Shown: piece after piece, positions 35,329 to 46,174 of the stretch
Numbering within the stretch: position 1 is the stretch's first letter
Layout: every line of letters begins with the position of its first letter
Assembly: GCA_001792895.1 (NCBI GenBank)
Contig: MARA01000001.1
Coordinates: 3,410,001-3,474,000, forward strand
Length of the DNA stretch: 64,000 bases
Reading direction: 5' to 3'
Origin: Lentinus brumalis
Taxonomy: Eukaryota > Basidiomycota > Agaricomycetes > Polyporales > Polyporaceae
The notes under the pieces: model-generated
Told to the model about the DNA's origin: nothing
The model's database searches: none
The model's input: only the letters and a program-made list of their open reading frames with translations
Translations under genes and position numbers: made by a program

Positions 35329-36293
35329 CTACTTCTTTTTCTTCTTGCCGCCCCGTGCGCCGGCTGTAGAACCACCCCGACCGCGAGCGCCGCCGCTCCC
35401 TCGTCTTGTGCCCTTCCCGCCCTTGCGCGGTTGCTTGGACGTCGTAGATGCAGCTAAGTATATGCCATTTAGGACACGGACCAACATGGAAATGACAGGA
35501 GGAACGTACCTGGAGATTGTCGAGGGTCCTCTTCCTCCTCCGCGTACTCTGTTCCGCCCTCCGTTCCTGTAGCGACACTGCGTGGGGTAGGTGCGACGCT
35601 TTCGTCGCCACTCTCCTGCGTGAGCGCGCTGCTGTCGCTGTCACCGCCTACCAGTCCAGCCATAACTTTGAGTTTGGCCTTGCCCTTGCGCCCGCCGCCT
35701 CGGGCTGGCTTCGTGGGTGCTGCTGGGGAGGGAGCGGGGGATGATGCTATTGAAGCGGACGCGCGCATGCGCCGTTGTATGATCATCTGGTCGATGTTCT
35801 CGTCTTGTGGAAGTGAGAACTCGCCACGGAAGAAGGGGTGAATGGAGAGATTGTCGGACGGGGAGGGCGAGCGTAGTGGTAGTGGCGGCGTGCCAATCGG
35901 CTCGTCACCTGGAAGATCGAACCCATCTGCTTCCTACACATTGCATATCACCCCACGAAGCGAGAGGTGCAAAGTCGCAGGTATAGCGTCGGGGAGGATA
36001 CAGAGCGATGCACGATGAACATTGGAACCACGAGCGCGGAGTACACAAGGTGGCTCACTGACAATGCTCTCAAGGTTGTCGAGGTCGAAACACGAGCGCA
36101 GCTTCCTCCATAGGTCGTCGAGCTCGACTCGTTGGCCCGTGTCGCGTAGGATCGTGTTGCGCATCGTGAGGACGTGGAAGTGCCGGTGCATGCCCACCGG
36201 ACGCGCGCGCATGAGCGACCGAAAGAACGCGATCTCGCCCTCGACGGTGTCCAGCCAGGGTGTCTCTGGGTCATCGACGTCCATGCTTGCCAT
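35329..36293 (-). CDS. EAF7: Eaf7/MRGBP-like subunit of NuA4 histone acetyltransferase
   Basis: Start MASMDVDDPETPWLDTVEGE is followed by the CT20/Eaf7 core: IAFFRSLMRARPVGMHRHFH, VLTMRNTILRDTGQRVELDD, LWRKLRSCFDLDNLES. MRGBP/Eaf7 binds MRG15/Eaf3 in NuA4/TIP60 complexes. After the first intron come DGFDLPGDEP and a Ser/Pro/Lys-rich disordered part (GGGRKGKAKLKVMAGL, TEYAEEEEDPRQSP). The last exon is a basic Gly/Arg/Lys tail ending GGKKKKK, a likely nuclear or nucleosome-contact tail. Three exons in frame. The first donor (att|gtcagtgag) is slightly unusual but the only one that keeps frame with the next exon. Confidence 0.88.
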
Positions 36294-37491
36294 GGTGAGG
36301 TTCTGGTCCCAAGACTTGTGTACAGTGCGGACGAAGGTCAAGGTCGGGGATGGTGGCGGAGACCGTGACACTGACACAGCAGTACTAACGGCACGCGGCA
36401 CGCGTCGCGTCCTTTGGCGCCTCTAGGCTTCAACCCAACTTGGACTTCAACCTGCTTGAATACAACGTAAACCACGACCATCTCCTTGCATCCTGTGCGA
36501 CGACTCACCGCGCCTGCTCGTGGCAGCACCCTTTATAACAGATGCCCAGTCATCATGAAGTTCACGTTCAAATTCGCCGTAAGTGCCAGCCGACCGTGAC
36601 TTAATGCCTTTCATGCACGCTGGTGAGGCCTGGGACCCTATCACGGATTTGCGCCGGTGCTTCGAGCGCGCGAGTCCTATGGCTGCGTGATGTCATGGCT
36701 GCAATTTGCTCGTACTGGTGTCAAAGATGCCACAATATCGCATTTCAGGACTACTTCGGCAGGCAAGTTAAGTTGTCGCCGAACATCTCTGCCTCAGCAA
36801 GAACGCCCACACTGCTTCGCCTGCTATATCTATTTTTGTTGTCGTAACAAAGATCACTGTGCGCTGACACATACTGGGCATTTTACATACAGCACTGGAG
36901 ACTTCTCCCAATGCTGTACATGCCACTCCAAGGCAGTGTCTTCACCATCCTTGCAGCTTTCAGCGGCTCATCTCTTCTTCTACAACTTGTTCCACACGCA
37001 CGTGCGACACTGTCCGCGCATTCCGCAGCCCAAACCACATTCCGATGCTCCTTCGACGCCCGAGTAACATCTGACAAATTCTAGACCAGCAGCTCAACCA
37101 CGACGCGCTGTTATGACTGTCGGTCTTCACAGCACCAGGTGGTATGGTGGATGCAAATTTGTCGAAGAATGTCATCTTCCAGGCACTGGTGCGTGCGTTC
37201 CGGCAATGCTCCGTAATAATTGAGGCCGACATGATCTCTCCAGCGGGACGTTTCAACTGACCGAGCGGGCTCGTCTCGCACAAAGCGGCCTACAACTTGA
37301 ACAGCCTGTGTCATTTTATGATGAGACGGGGAGACCGCCGACTGTCAATGTGGTTCAGCGCGGCAGTCCGATTTGATATCAGAAATCTGCCCCTCCGGCC
37401 CTGCTGGGGTTTATAAAGCAAGACACGGGCGAGTCGACCGGTCAAGAACCAACCCAACTCTTCGCCGCGTATTGCATCTGAAGCCGTCAAC
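36294..37491. other. intergenic, about 1.2 kb
   Basis: No supported gene. A TATA-like CTTTATAAC at about 36,531 precedes an ATG with eight codons and a donor-like GTAAGT (36,555-36,583), but no continuation was found. A second TATA-like TTTATAAAGC at about 37,410 sits some 80 bp before the next start codon and probably serves it. Confidence 0.4.
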
Positions 37492-39056
37492 ATGCCTTAC
37501 GATGACGACGACTACAACGACAATGACCTTCAGGACAACTATTGTGACGTAAGTCCAAAGAGGTGATTTGTGCATGACTGGTGATCTGACTCAGTATGCA
37601 CAACAGAACATTGCTAACGAAGCAACGAGTCCTCCCGAATCAGATGGGTACAACGATGCGAACCCCGACGACCGTGAAGGGGATCCCATTCAAGACGACC
37701 AAGGTGCTGACGACTGGCCCCAGGAGAACCAGGACGAAGAGCAGGATCCGGACTCCGTCGACGATCAAGGAGGCCTTGCCGATAGTGACAATGCGGAAGA
37801 TGGCGAGGATGCATATGTAGGAGTGTCTGAAGGGCCGCCGCAGCAAATTGATGACGGCACGGCGACACTCGACGATGACAGCGCTGCCCCCGACGACGAC
37901 AATGCTGCGCCCGGCGACGACAACACTGCCCCGGACGACAACAACAACACTGCCCCGATGACGACAAAGTTTCACCCGCGGCCAACTACGCTGACTTGGA
38001 CGTGCGATTGACCGGCTATGGTCATACTGGTGAGGACAGTCCTTCCAGTAGCCGCGGCATGCACAGGAACACGTATGGGTCCCAACCAGTGCCGGAACCT
38101 CAGGGGGCGTTTGGCCAGGTAAGCTTGTGCACTTGCTTTTGAGAGTCTTACTGATCCAAAGACTGCAGTGTAATGCGCAAGGAGGCGGACGCTACCCCGC
38201 CCCTGCCACCACAGAGCCTCTCGGTTATGGAGCTGGAGGCGACTACGCGGTCAATGCTTCTCAGCCTTATGAACAAACCTCGGGAGGCGGAGAGAGCTAC
38301 CCTCCTGCAAACTCAGCGCCATACAGTGCGCAGGATCCTCGTAGCTACGCTCCGCCACGCCGCGTCGACACTCATCCATCCGTCGGCTCAGCCCAACAGC
38401 CTGTCCAATGCACCTCTAGCGGAAGCAAGGTGAGTATCACCAGTACGGTCAGACGCACCTTGCAACACTCATGTCCGGACCTCGCAGAACGTGAATGGTG
38501 GCAAAGACACACAGGCTACCGAGTCCCACAACTTCATGGGGACTTCCTGTCTCAGACTGGCACGGCAATCCAGAGTGGCATGGTCAAGGGCATCTCCAAC
38601 AGTGCAGCGCAGGCTACGGAGGGATTACTCAAGCAACTGGGCGGCTCGTTTCACCTCTTTTCGCACAAACCCGTAGTGCCACCCACCGCTACGCCGGCAT
38701 CCGCGTCCCACACTTCGCGGCCTCCAGCTGCTGGTAGTGCCGGCGTGAAGCCCAGGCCCGCGCAGGCTCATTCCGCTCCGGCCGGAGCAAGCGCGACCCG
38801 TGTTCCTGTCCTTCAGTCAAGTGGGCCGAAGCCCATCACAGGTGCTCGCCCGACAAGTACGGGAAATCCTCCTGCAGCAAGTAAGGCACGACCTGCGCCT
38901 GCATCGCCGCAGAACGGACCGCCTGCCCTGTCCACCCAAGTCGCTGGTGGTGGTGGGGCTCCCAAGCACGACAGCGTTGCGGCTAGTACCGTCAAGAGGT
39001 CAGCCGGTGCTGAAGCACAGGTGCCGGCTCTCCGCGGTGTTCAGCAGACGAAGTAA
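37492..39056 (+). CDS. low-complexity acidic/Pro-rich protein of unknown function
   Basis: Begins MPYDDDDYNDNDLQDNYCD (37492-37548). The next exon, from 37595, is dominated by Asp, Asn and Ala repeats (DDNAAPGDDNTAPDDNNNTA). A Gly/Tyr/Pro-rich part follows (GYGHTGEDSPSSSRGMHRN, YPAPATTEPLGYGAGGDYAV), then a helical stretch (SGMVKGISNSAAQATEGLLK) and a Pro/Ala tail ending VPALRGVQQTK. The frame changes at CCCC 37953-37956; a missing C restores DDDKVSPAANYADLDV. A second decision is at 38,430-38,487: a textbook intron leads to NVNGGKDTQATESHNF but then needs one more G at 38538-38541, while retaining it keeps one open frame. I recognise no family; composition suggests a disordered protein. Confidence 0.6.
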
Positions 39057-39399
39057 TGGTCTTGGGGAGTGGGAGCAACCTCTACTAGGACCTTTTCAAC
39101 AAGTCAGGGGGGAGTGTACCGATCGGCGATCCTGATACACTGCTTTACGTTTGCGTGCTCAGGTTGTTGAAGAGGACCTCAACTTTTGAAGACGAGTAGT
39201 TTTTGCAGTCTAAGAGTGCTTCCAAGTCCATAGGCTGTGCGAAGATTTTCTTTGAGAGACATGTATGATTTTGAGCACTTTTTTTGACTTCAATCCTCCG
39301 TCGTTGGTTCAAGCAGTGGCGGTGTCCTCAAGCGCCTTCGCGTCACTGCTACGACTCAGCGCCAACTAGTCACCATACTGATCACCTCCTCTCGCTGGC
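39057..39399. other. intergenic, 343 bp
   Basis: T-rich 3' flank of the acidic protein gene, with a T7 run near 39,280. Nothing else seen. Confidence 0.4.
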
Positions 39400-40845
39400 A
39401 TACACGTCTCCCTAGATGCGCTAGGGGATGAGCATCGGCGATAAGTGGGCTACGCTCGGCATGGGGCGATGGACAGGGAGTCTAGCTTCAAGCTCCTCGA
39501 CGCGTAAGTACTACGACGCTGGCGGGAAACTTCATCGACACTGCGAACAACTACCAAGAAGGATCTTCCGAGGAATTCATTGGCGATTGGATGGAGAGCC
39601 GCGGTATTTGCGGCCAGATGTTCATCGCCACCAAAGTATCTCTTGTTCGAACACCTTCGCGTGACAGACTGAAGCTAACATCAAAACCACTTTGTTTGCA
39701 GTACACGACGATGTCAAACATGATGGACACCAGCAACCAGCAGATGGCGCAGTGCGTGGGCAAGAACATCAAATTCATGCACATATCTGTAGAGACTTCG
39801 CTCAGGAGGTTGCGTACGTCGCACATCGACATTTTCCATGTCCACTGGGTATGTCCCGTCTCATGTCAAGACCATCATTGTGGGGAGTCAACGGGGGCCG
39901 CTAGTGGGACTGGACCTGCAAAGTTGAAGAAGTCATGCACGGTCTCCATCACCTGGCAACTTCTGGAAAGGTGCTGTATCTGGTGTGCGGACCGCAACTA
40001 ATTTTTCTCTATATGCTCATCATGGGGTTGCGGTGCAGGGAATATCCGATGCGCCGGCTTGGGTTGTATCGAAGGCGAACATGTACGCCCGTACGACCCG
40101 AAAGACCCCTTTCGTCATCTGAGAAGGCGCATGGAGCGTCCTTCAGCGGGATATTGAGCGCGACATCATCCTGATGGCAAAGGAGGAAGTTATGGCCATT
40201 GCCCCGTGGAACGTGCTCGCTGTTGGGAAGATCCGCACCGACGCCGAAGAGGAAGCGCGACGAGAGGCTGGCGAGAAGGGTGCGTAATCGTTCCGTACCG
40301 CTAAGGAGGCGACTGTAGTAATCCTTGCGATGCCTTCACCGCGTTCGCAGGCCGATCATTCTTAGGTCGTGATTGGGAGCGGGGCAAGAACGACGACAAG
40401 AAAGTCGCCAAGGTTCTGGAAGAGGTAGCCGCGGACGTCGGTGCCAGCACTATTCAAGCCGGTACGTTCGACTTCAATGGCTCAAGCAATCTAAGCTGTT
40501 CGCTGAACATGACTTACTCCAAATCCGTCGCCTATATGATGCGGAAGGTTCCGTATGTGTTCCCAACTATCGGTGGATGCAAGGTCGAGCACCTCCATGC
40601 GAACATGCAGGCCCTGCATATCTCGCTCATGGAGGAGCACGTCAAGAAAAGGGAGGACGCGATGCGTTTTACGCCAGGATCCCCTTACAACGTCATCGTG
40701 AGCTCACTCAGTCTCCTCTTAGAGTGTGGCTGTCGCTGACTGTATTGAGGGGCTCACAGTACTAGGCCTTCTGACAACTGGTATGTTGCTCAGGCGCTTC
40801 GTCCAAGATCTCGTGTTCAAGGCTCCCAAGTACGATTGATGTAGG
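39400..40845 (+). pseudogene. aldo/keto reductase (aryl-alcohol dehydrogenase-like), decayed
   Basis: Clear remains of an AAD/norsolorinic-acid-reductase-like aldo/keto reductase: GMSIGDKW, MDRESSFKLLDA, YYDAGG, DTANNYQEGSSEEFIGDWME, MFIATK, VETSLRRLRTSHIDIFHVHW, VEEVMHGLHHLATSGKVLYL, SDAPAWVVSKANMYARTTRK, GAWSVLQRDIERDIILMAKE, APWNVLAVGKIRTDAEEEAR and KVPYVFPTIGGCKVEHLHAN. Damage: TAG codons just before GMSIGDKW, two or more frame changes between 39,460 and 39,535, a TGA in the FVI-EGAWSV segment, and no good N-terminus or C-terminus. Introns are still recognisable. Some frame changes could be consensus errors, but the in-frame stops make a dead gene the better call. Confidence 0.75.
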
Positions 40846-41650
40846 TACTTGACACGCATTAAGTACTAGTAGTATGCTATACTCTCCCCGAAAGCCATTG
40901 TACGCTCGAATGTGTAGCTTGAGCCATGTGGTTCACAAGGCTGTACCCCGCCCGGGGGAACGCAGATTGCTTCGCACCTACAGCGGCCACTCTGGCCAAC
41001 TTCCAACGGGCAGGTGGCAATCGCGTTCCCGTCTATCGATACCGCTGCGGCAAGCAAGAAGCCCCGACCGCTGCTGGGCCTCAAGGCCATCCGCAGCGGG
41101 GCTGTCCGCTTTTGAGTTCTGTTCACGCTGCGGACAGTCAACCACATATCGATAGATGTGGTTACGAGAAGGATGATTACTCCTTGCCGGAGCGCCTCCG
41201 AAGCAAAGTCACCTCTCCGGAATTTACACCGTCTGCATAATCCTGCGTCTACTTCTGAACTTCCAGCCGCTACTTGTCAGCTGTTCCTAGCGTATAGAAC
41301 CTGGGAAGCTGATCATTGCTTCCACGAAATTCCTCCGCAGCATCGTGCCCGCGCTTTGTTCTGAAGATTCGTATACCGAGAGCGCTCCGGGTGGAATTTC
41401 AGCGCGTTCATCGCTTCCTTGACGACTAAGAGGACAGGATGGGCTATTATTGGGCTCGGGTTGCGTGGGCCGCACTGGGATCTGTCCAAACGGCAGCCAG
41501 CCTCGTCGGTGAAGATGGTTTCCGAGGAGACGCGTCTGCCGCAGCGCTCAACATATATAAGTGAGGTCGGTTGGCCAAAAGGGCAGCATCAAGTCCTCCG
41601 AGTCCTGGTAGCTGTCTCACATATCCCTGCAACCTAGCCAGTCTTTCAAT
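40846..41650. other. intergenic, about 800 bp
   Basis: No gene recognised. A TATA-like CATATATAAG at about 41,550 lies some 100 bp before the next start codon. Confidence 0.4.
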
Positions 41651-42017
41651 ATGTACTACGAAGAGGAAGAAGTACGTTATGATGTCCAGGAATGTGCTCA
41701 TAGATATACGGCTAACATGTCTCTGTAGACCGTTGTGGAGGAGAACTATGGCGGTCGCGAGGAGTTCGTCGAAGAAACCACCGCCGTAGAGGTCGGTCGC
41801 CGCTCACGAATGCCAGCGTCCCCCGCTACTAACCGCTGCTTGCCGGCCCTTTGCAGGAGACCGAGCAGGTCGAGTACGAGGTAACGAACTCCGGCCTCGT
41901 CGAGGAAGAAGTCGTCGAAGAGACGACGTACCAGGACACGGAGGTACGGCAGGCTCTATGCAAGTCTCCTCGGCGTTGCAGCTGATTGCCCGCCGCTAGG
42001 TCGTCGTGGACTACTGA
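41651..42017 (+). CDS. very small four-exon Glu/Val-rich protein (62 aa)
   Basis: Exons 41651-41671, 41729-41791, 41857-41943 and 42000-42017, each bounded by GT..AG and all in phase 0. Product: MYYEEEE, then TVVEENYGGREEFVEETT, ETEQVEYEVTNSGLVEEE, VVEETTYQDTE and VVVDY. The protein is strongly acidic with repeated V-E-E-T/N units. No signal peptide or known domain. A TATA box sits upstream and every junction fits, which supports a real gene despite the size. Function unknown. Confidence 0.6.
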
Positions 42018-42394
42018 TACTGTGATGGCGAACATCGAAGCGCACCGCGATCGCGGGCAGAGAAATCCATTGTAAACATACCAGTCTTTGGAGCAGACTT
42101 CAAGTTTGCGGTTGCGCCGGCATGACAGTGACCCGTTTGTGAGGGGCTTCAGGTCAAAAGTCAGGATTGAGGGGCAGTCACGGTTAACCATTACTGGGTG
42201 TGACAAAAACGCAATATACATTTTCCTTTAGATTCCGCCCCCTAAGCAAGCAAACACGGATCGCGCGGTCGGGTAGAACGAGTCCGTCTATGGTCTAATT
42301 CCCTCCATAGCGGGAGGGGTCTAGGGGTCAGAGGATGGCGAGGGGAATAGAGGACGAGTGCGAGGTCGAGGTCGAGGTCGAGGATGGTAATGTT
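42018..42394. other. intergenic between convergent genes, with a short GAGGTC tract
   Basis: Contains about four tandem GAGGTC-like hexamers at 42,360-42,383, just before the end of ILV3 on the other strand. Nothing else recognised. Confidence 0.45.
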
Positions 42395-44819
42395 TTACGC
42401 ATCGGTGATACACCCGCGGCTGGCGTCCTCGACGAGCTTGACGTACTTGTACAGCGTGCCCTGAGAGACCTTGAGCGGAGGCGCCTTCCACGCTGCGCGC
42501 CGTTTCTCGAGCTCCTCTGGCGGCACATGCAGCTCGATCGAGTTCTTGACGGCATCGACAGAGATCACATCGCCGTCGCGGACAAGTGCGATCGGGCCGC
42601 CGACCTGGGCCTCAGGCACGATGTGGCCGACGCAGAAACCGTGAGAACTGGGATTGGTGTCGACGGCGGGGAAAAAAATTCGAGGGGTAAAAAGGGCGTG
42701 CGTTAAGGGGTTGGAGGGAGTGATGAGTAATGGATAAACTTACCCTCCGCTGAACCGTCCGTCCGTGAGACATGCGACGTCGTGGCCCAGACCCGCACCC
42801 ATAATCAGGCTGGTGGGCTTCAGCATCTCGGGCATGCCTATATGCGCATCATCATAAGAGCCGGTCCAGTTAGAAGGACCAGGATCGGGAACGACGCACC
42901 CGGGCCACCCTTGGGACCAAGGTAGCGGAGGACGATCACAGTCTTCTCGCCTTTCTTGATGGAACCGCTCTCCACGGCAGCGATGAACTCGTCCTCGGAG
43001 TCGAATGCGCGGGCTTTGCCAGTGAAGCCGAGGCCCTCCTTGCCCGTGATCTTGGCGACGGCGCCGCCCGGGGCAAGGTTGCCTTTCAGGATACTGCGGG
43101 AGATCGTTGGTTAGGGTTCGCAGACACCACCGATATGGAATGACACCTACCGGATGTGGCCGGTCTCCTTGATAGGCTTGTCCAGCGGACGAATGACGTC
43201 CTGGCTGGTGAAGTCCAGCTCGCCGTGTTCGTGCACCCACCGGTCGAGGTTTTCGCCGAGCGTGCGGCCAGTGACAGTCATGTTGTTTCCGTCGATGAGG
43301 TTTTGCTTCAACAAGTAGTGAAGGATTTCTGTGCCATAGCATCGAAACGTCAGAGACGGGCATGAGTCCTGCAGACGGACGGACGACGTACTAGGGATGC
43401 CACCAATCCTGGCGACGTCTGTCATGACATACTTTCCACTGGGCTTCAGATCCGCCAGGAAGGGAATACGGTCTGACACGGCCTGGAAGTCGTCCAGCGT
43501 GAGGTTGATACCGACGGAGTGGGCGATGGCAGGAAGATGCAACGCGGCGTTCGTAGAACCCCCGAGGATGATGGTCAACACCTGTCACAAAGTCAGCCTC
43601 CGACCCGACGCGGTGTGCAAGGAGTACCCACCATGGCATTCTCGAAAGCCGACCTCGTCATGATGTCACGCGGGCAGATGTTCTTCTCCAGCAAGTTGCG
43701 CATTGCTGCACCGACAGACTCGCATTCGTTGTACTTCTCCGCAGACTCCGCGGGGAACGAGGATGATCCAGTCAAGGTCATCCCCATCGCCTCCGAGGCG
43801 CTAGCCATGGTGTTCGCGGTGTACATCTAGGACGCTCTCCTCAGTCGTGCAGTTTCCGCGAACAACGCGCATATACTCACTCCGCCGCACGCGCCGGGTC
43901 CGGGGCACGCGTTTCGAATGGTGTTGTACCGTTCCTGCTCAGCAGCTTCAGTCTTCCCGGCCTGAAGGTACTTGCCGTACGCTTGGAACGCCGAGATGAT
44001 GTCCAGCTGCGGGGCGCCTTCGCACGAGCCGGCACGAATCGTGCCGCCGTAAACCATAAGCCCGGGTCGGTTCAAACGACCCACTGCGTTCAGACATGGA
44101 TGAGCGAGGGGGCAAAGTAATGCATATATTGACGCGACGCACATGCCATCAGCACGCCGGGCATGTTCTTGTCACAGCCGGGGATGACGACCATTCCATC
44201 AAGCCAGTGGCCGCCCGCAGCACTCTCGACCTGGTCCGCAATGAGGTCGCGAGACTGGAGGGAGTAGGACATGGCACGGGTGCCGTTGCTGATGCCGTCG
44301 CTGCACGAGACACATTGACGGCTCCAGTCATTCCACCCTCACATACTGCAGCACATACGCACCTGACGCCGACAGTCCCGAACTGGTACCCGATGATCCC
44401 CGCGTCGCTGAGCGACTTCTTGACATGCTGGCCGAGTCCGAGGAGGTGCTTGTTACATCTGGAGCCGGGTGACTCTGAGCCCACCGCGAGGCCAAGGGAA
44501 CGCGGACTTACGGGTTGCCCTCGTACCTATACAGAGTTAGCTTGCCACCGAGGACAAGAGCGCGTGCGACACAGCCTGCGACTCACCAGACACTTGCCAC
44601 CCCGACCATCGCCTTGTCAAAGTCCGCGTCACTCTCGACGCCATCCGTGTCGTAGAGCATCGCCTGGCTCGCGCCCTGGCTCTTAGGCTTCGTGATCGTC
44701 CGGCTGTACCTGTTCATGATGGGTTTGTCGGAACATGACGGCGCAGAGGAGGAGAGCAGCCTGCGCGGGCTGCGTCTCAGCAGGGCGCGTGCGGGGAGAG
44801 AGGACTGCCAGGAATGCAT
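42395..44819 (-). CDS. ILV3: dihydroxy-acid dehydratase, mitochondrial (ILV3)
   Basis: Fe-S enzyme of valine, leucine and isoleucine synthesis. The start [20 protein letters not shown] gives a mitochondrial presequence (an upstream ATG at 44873 adds 18 residues). The core shows [26 protein letters not shown] (cluster Cys), [32 protein letters not shown] (cluster Cys), [25 protein letters not shown] (cluster Cys), [45 protein letters not shown] and [16 protein letters not shown]. The end is ASRGCITDA. About nine short introns, all in frame. Length is about 600 residues, normal for the fungal enzyme, and no key residue is missing. Confidence 0.95.
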
Positions 44820-46174
44820 GACCGCGCCGGAGCTGACTTTAGTGGGCCCGACTCTCGATCTGAGCACTGGCAACGAGCAACCAACGCGTCCTGCGCTCGA
44901 AAAGGCCGAGTCATCATTGGCTGTGACACCCTACACGTGGCCTGTGACCAAATCCCATATATGGTATAAGCACATGCATGCACTGCATCGGCACGCCAGA
45001 GATCTTCTCCGTCCGCCGGGATCTCAGAAAGGAGACCGGGGTCGGCAACACGGCGGGCAGCGTGGCCTTGCCCTCCTGTCCACTCCCGAGCGACATGCAC
45101 AGACCGCGCTGCCGTGCTCGTCTGCCATCTCCCGGCCAACGCTGCTGCATCTGTCTGCAGGATCGTCGACGCGCGCGCAGCCCGGGGGTGGGAAGGCAAA
45201 TCCGCAACTCTATCAGGTATCAAATCAGCGCGCTTCGAGATCCAGATCGAGATAGCAGTTCTAGCAAACGTGTCGATGACCCCAAAAAAGTCCCTGACCG
45301 ACCTCCCTGATCGGGCCTATCGGAGCTGCTGCCTGGTGACGGGCCATGTGCTGGCGCCGGTTCCTACCAAGGTGCGCCACCATCTCGAGCAAAAATTCTC
45401 CGCCCCAGCGCGCCGGTGACGTCGCCCACCTCGACGCACCTGCGCTGCGGCGCGTCGCCCGGAATGTTACCAGGTACAAGGAGCCACATGCACAAATGCG
45501 GAGATGGCGAACGGGCAAGTATATTGCCAGTCACGTCGATCGTGTTTCGGGTGGACGTCGTGACGCGTGACTCGTTCTACGGTGCGCCATCCAAACGGGC
45601 AGCCAGATCATCGCTGTGGTGAATTTCCACCCCGACAAATCAGCGTCCCACCAGCGCGCTGACGACCACGCCGCCTGGTACTCCGCTGGCACACAGACCC
45701 GCACGCGGTCGACGCGTTTGCGCCGTTAGCTACAATATGAGCCACGTCAGTGGGAGGAGCGTGGCGGGGAGTGGCAACGCGGAGTCCCTACCTGAGTTTC
45801 GCTTGTCGGAGTATGGCTGACATCGATCGTTTCTTGACCGCCTTTCTGTACGCCAGCGCTTGTTGAACAGCGATTTGGGACGCTGCTATGCGCATCGCTC
45901 CCGGCGTGTCCGTGGGCTGACCATTTGCCCCCCTCCTGCTTGCTGCAGCGGAAGCAAATCCTGTCGGCACGACCCTTTCAGCGGGTCCAGCGCGCGCCCC
46001 TCTTTTTCTTTGCCAATCCCTCCAGCGTTGAAGATCGCTTTTGTGTCCGCGACACACTCCTGTCGCATATGGGCTCCCTATTCCCTACCGTCATCTCCAC
46101 TGCTGCTGCTCTGTGCGAGTTCTGGCGCCGTTATCACTAGCCGCGACAGTTACTGACCAGGACCATCTCTGGGC
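44820..46174. other. divergent promoter region, about 1.36 kb
   Basis: Lies between the ILV3 and transcription factor start codons. Several open frames exist on both strands because of high GC, but none shows motifs or consistent splicing. Confidence 0.4.

Noticed and set aside
36555..36583. Start of a small gene (MKFTFKFA followed by GTAAGT) below a TATA-like box
   Set aside because: No acceptor or second exon of convincing quality could be found downstream.
45114..45419. 101-codon plus-strand frame upstream of the transcription factor
   Set aside because: No motif, no splice context, and overlapping frames on the other strand are equally open.
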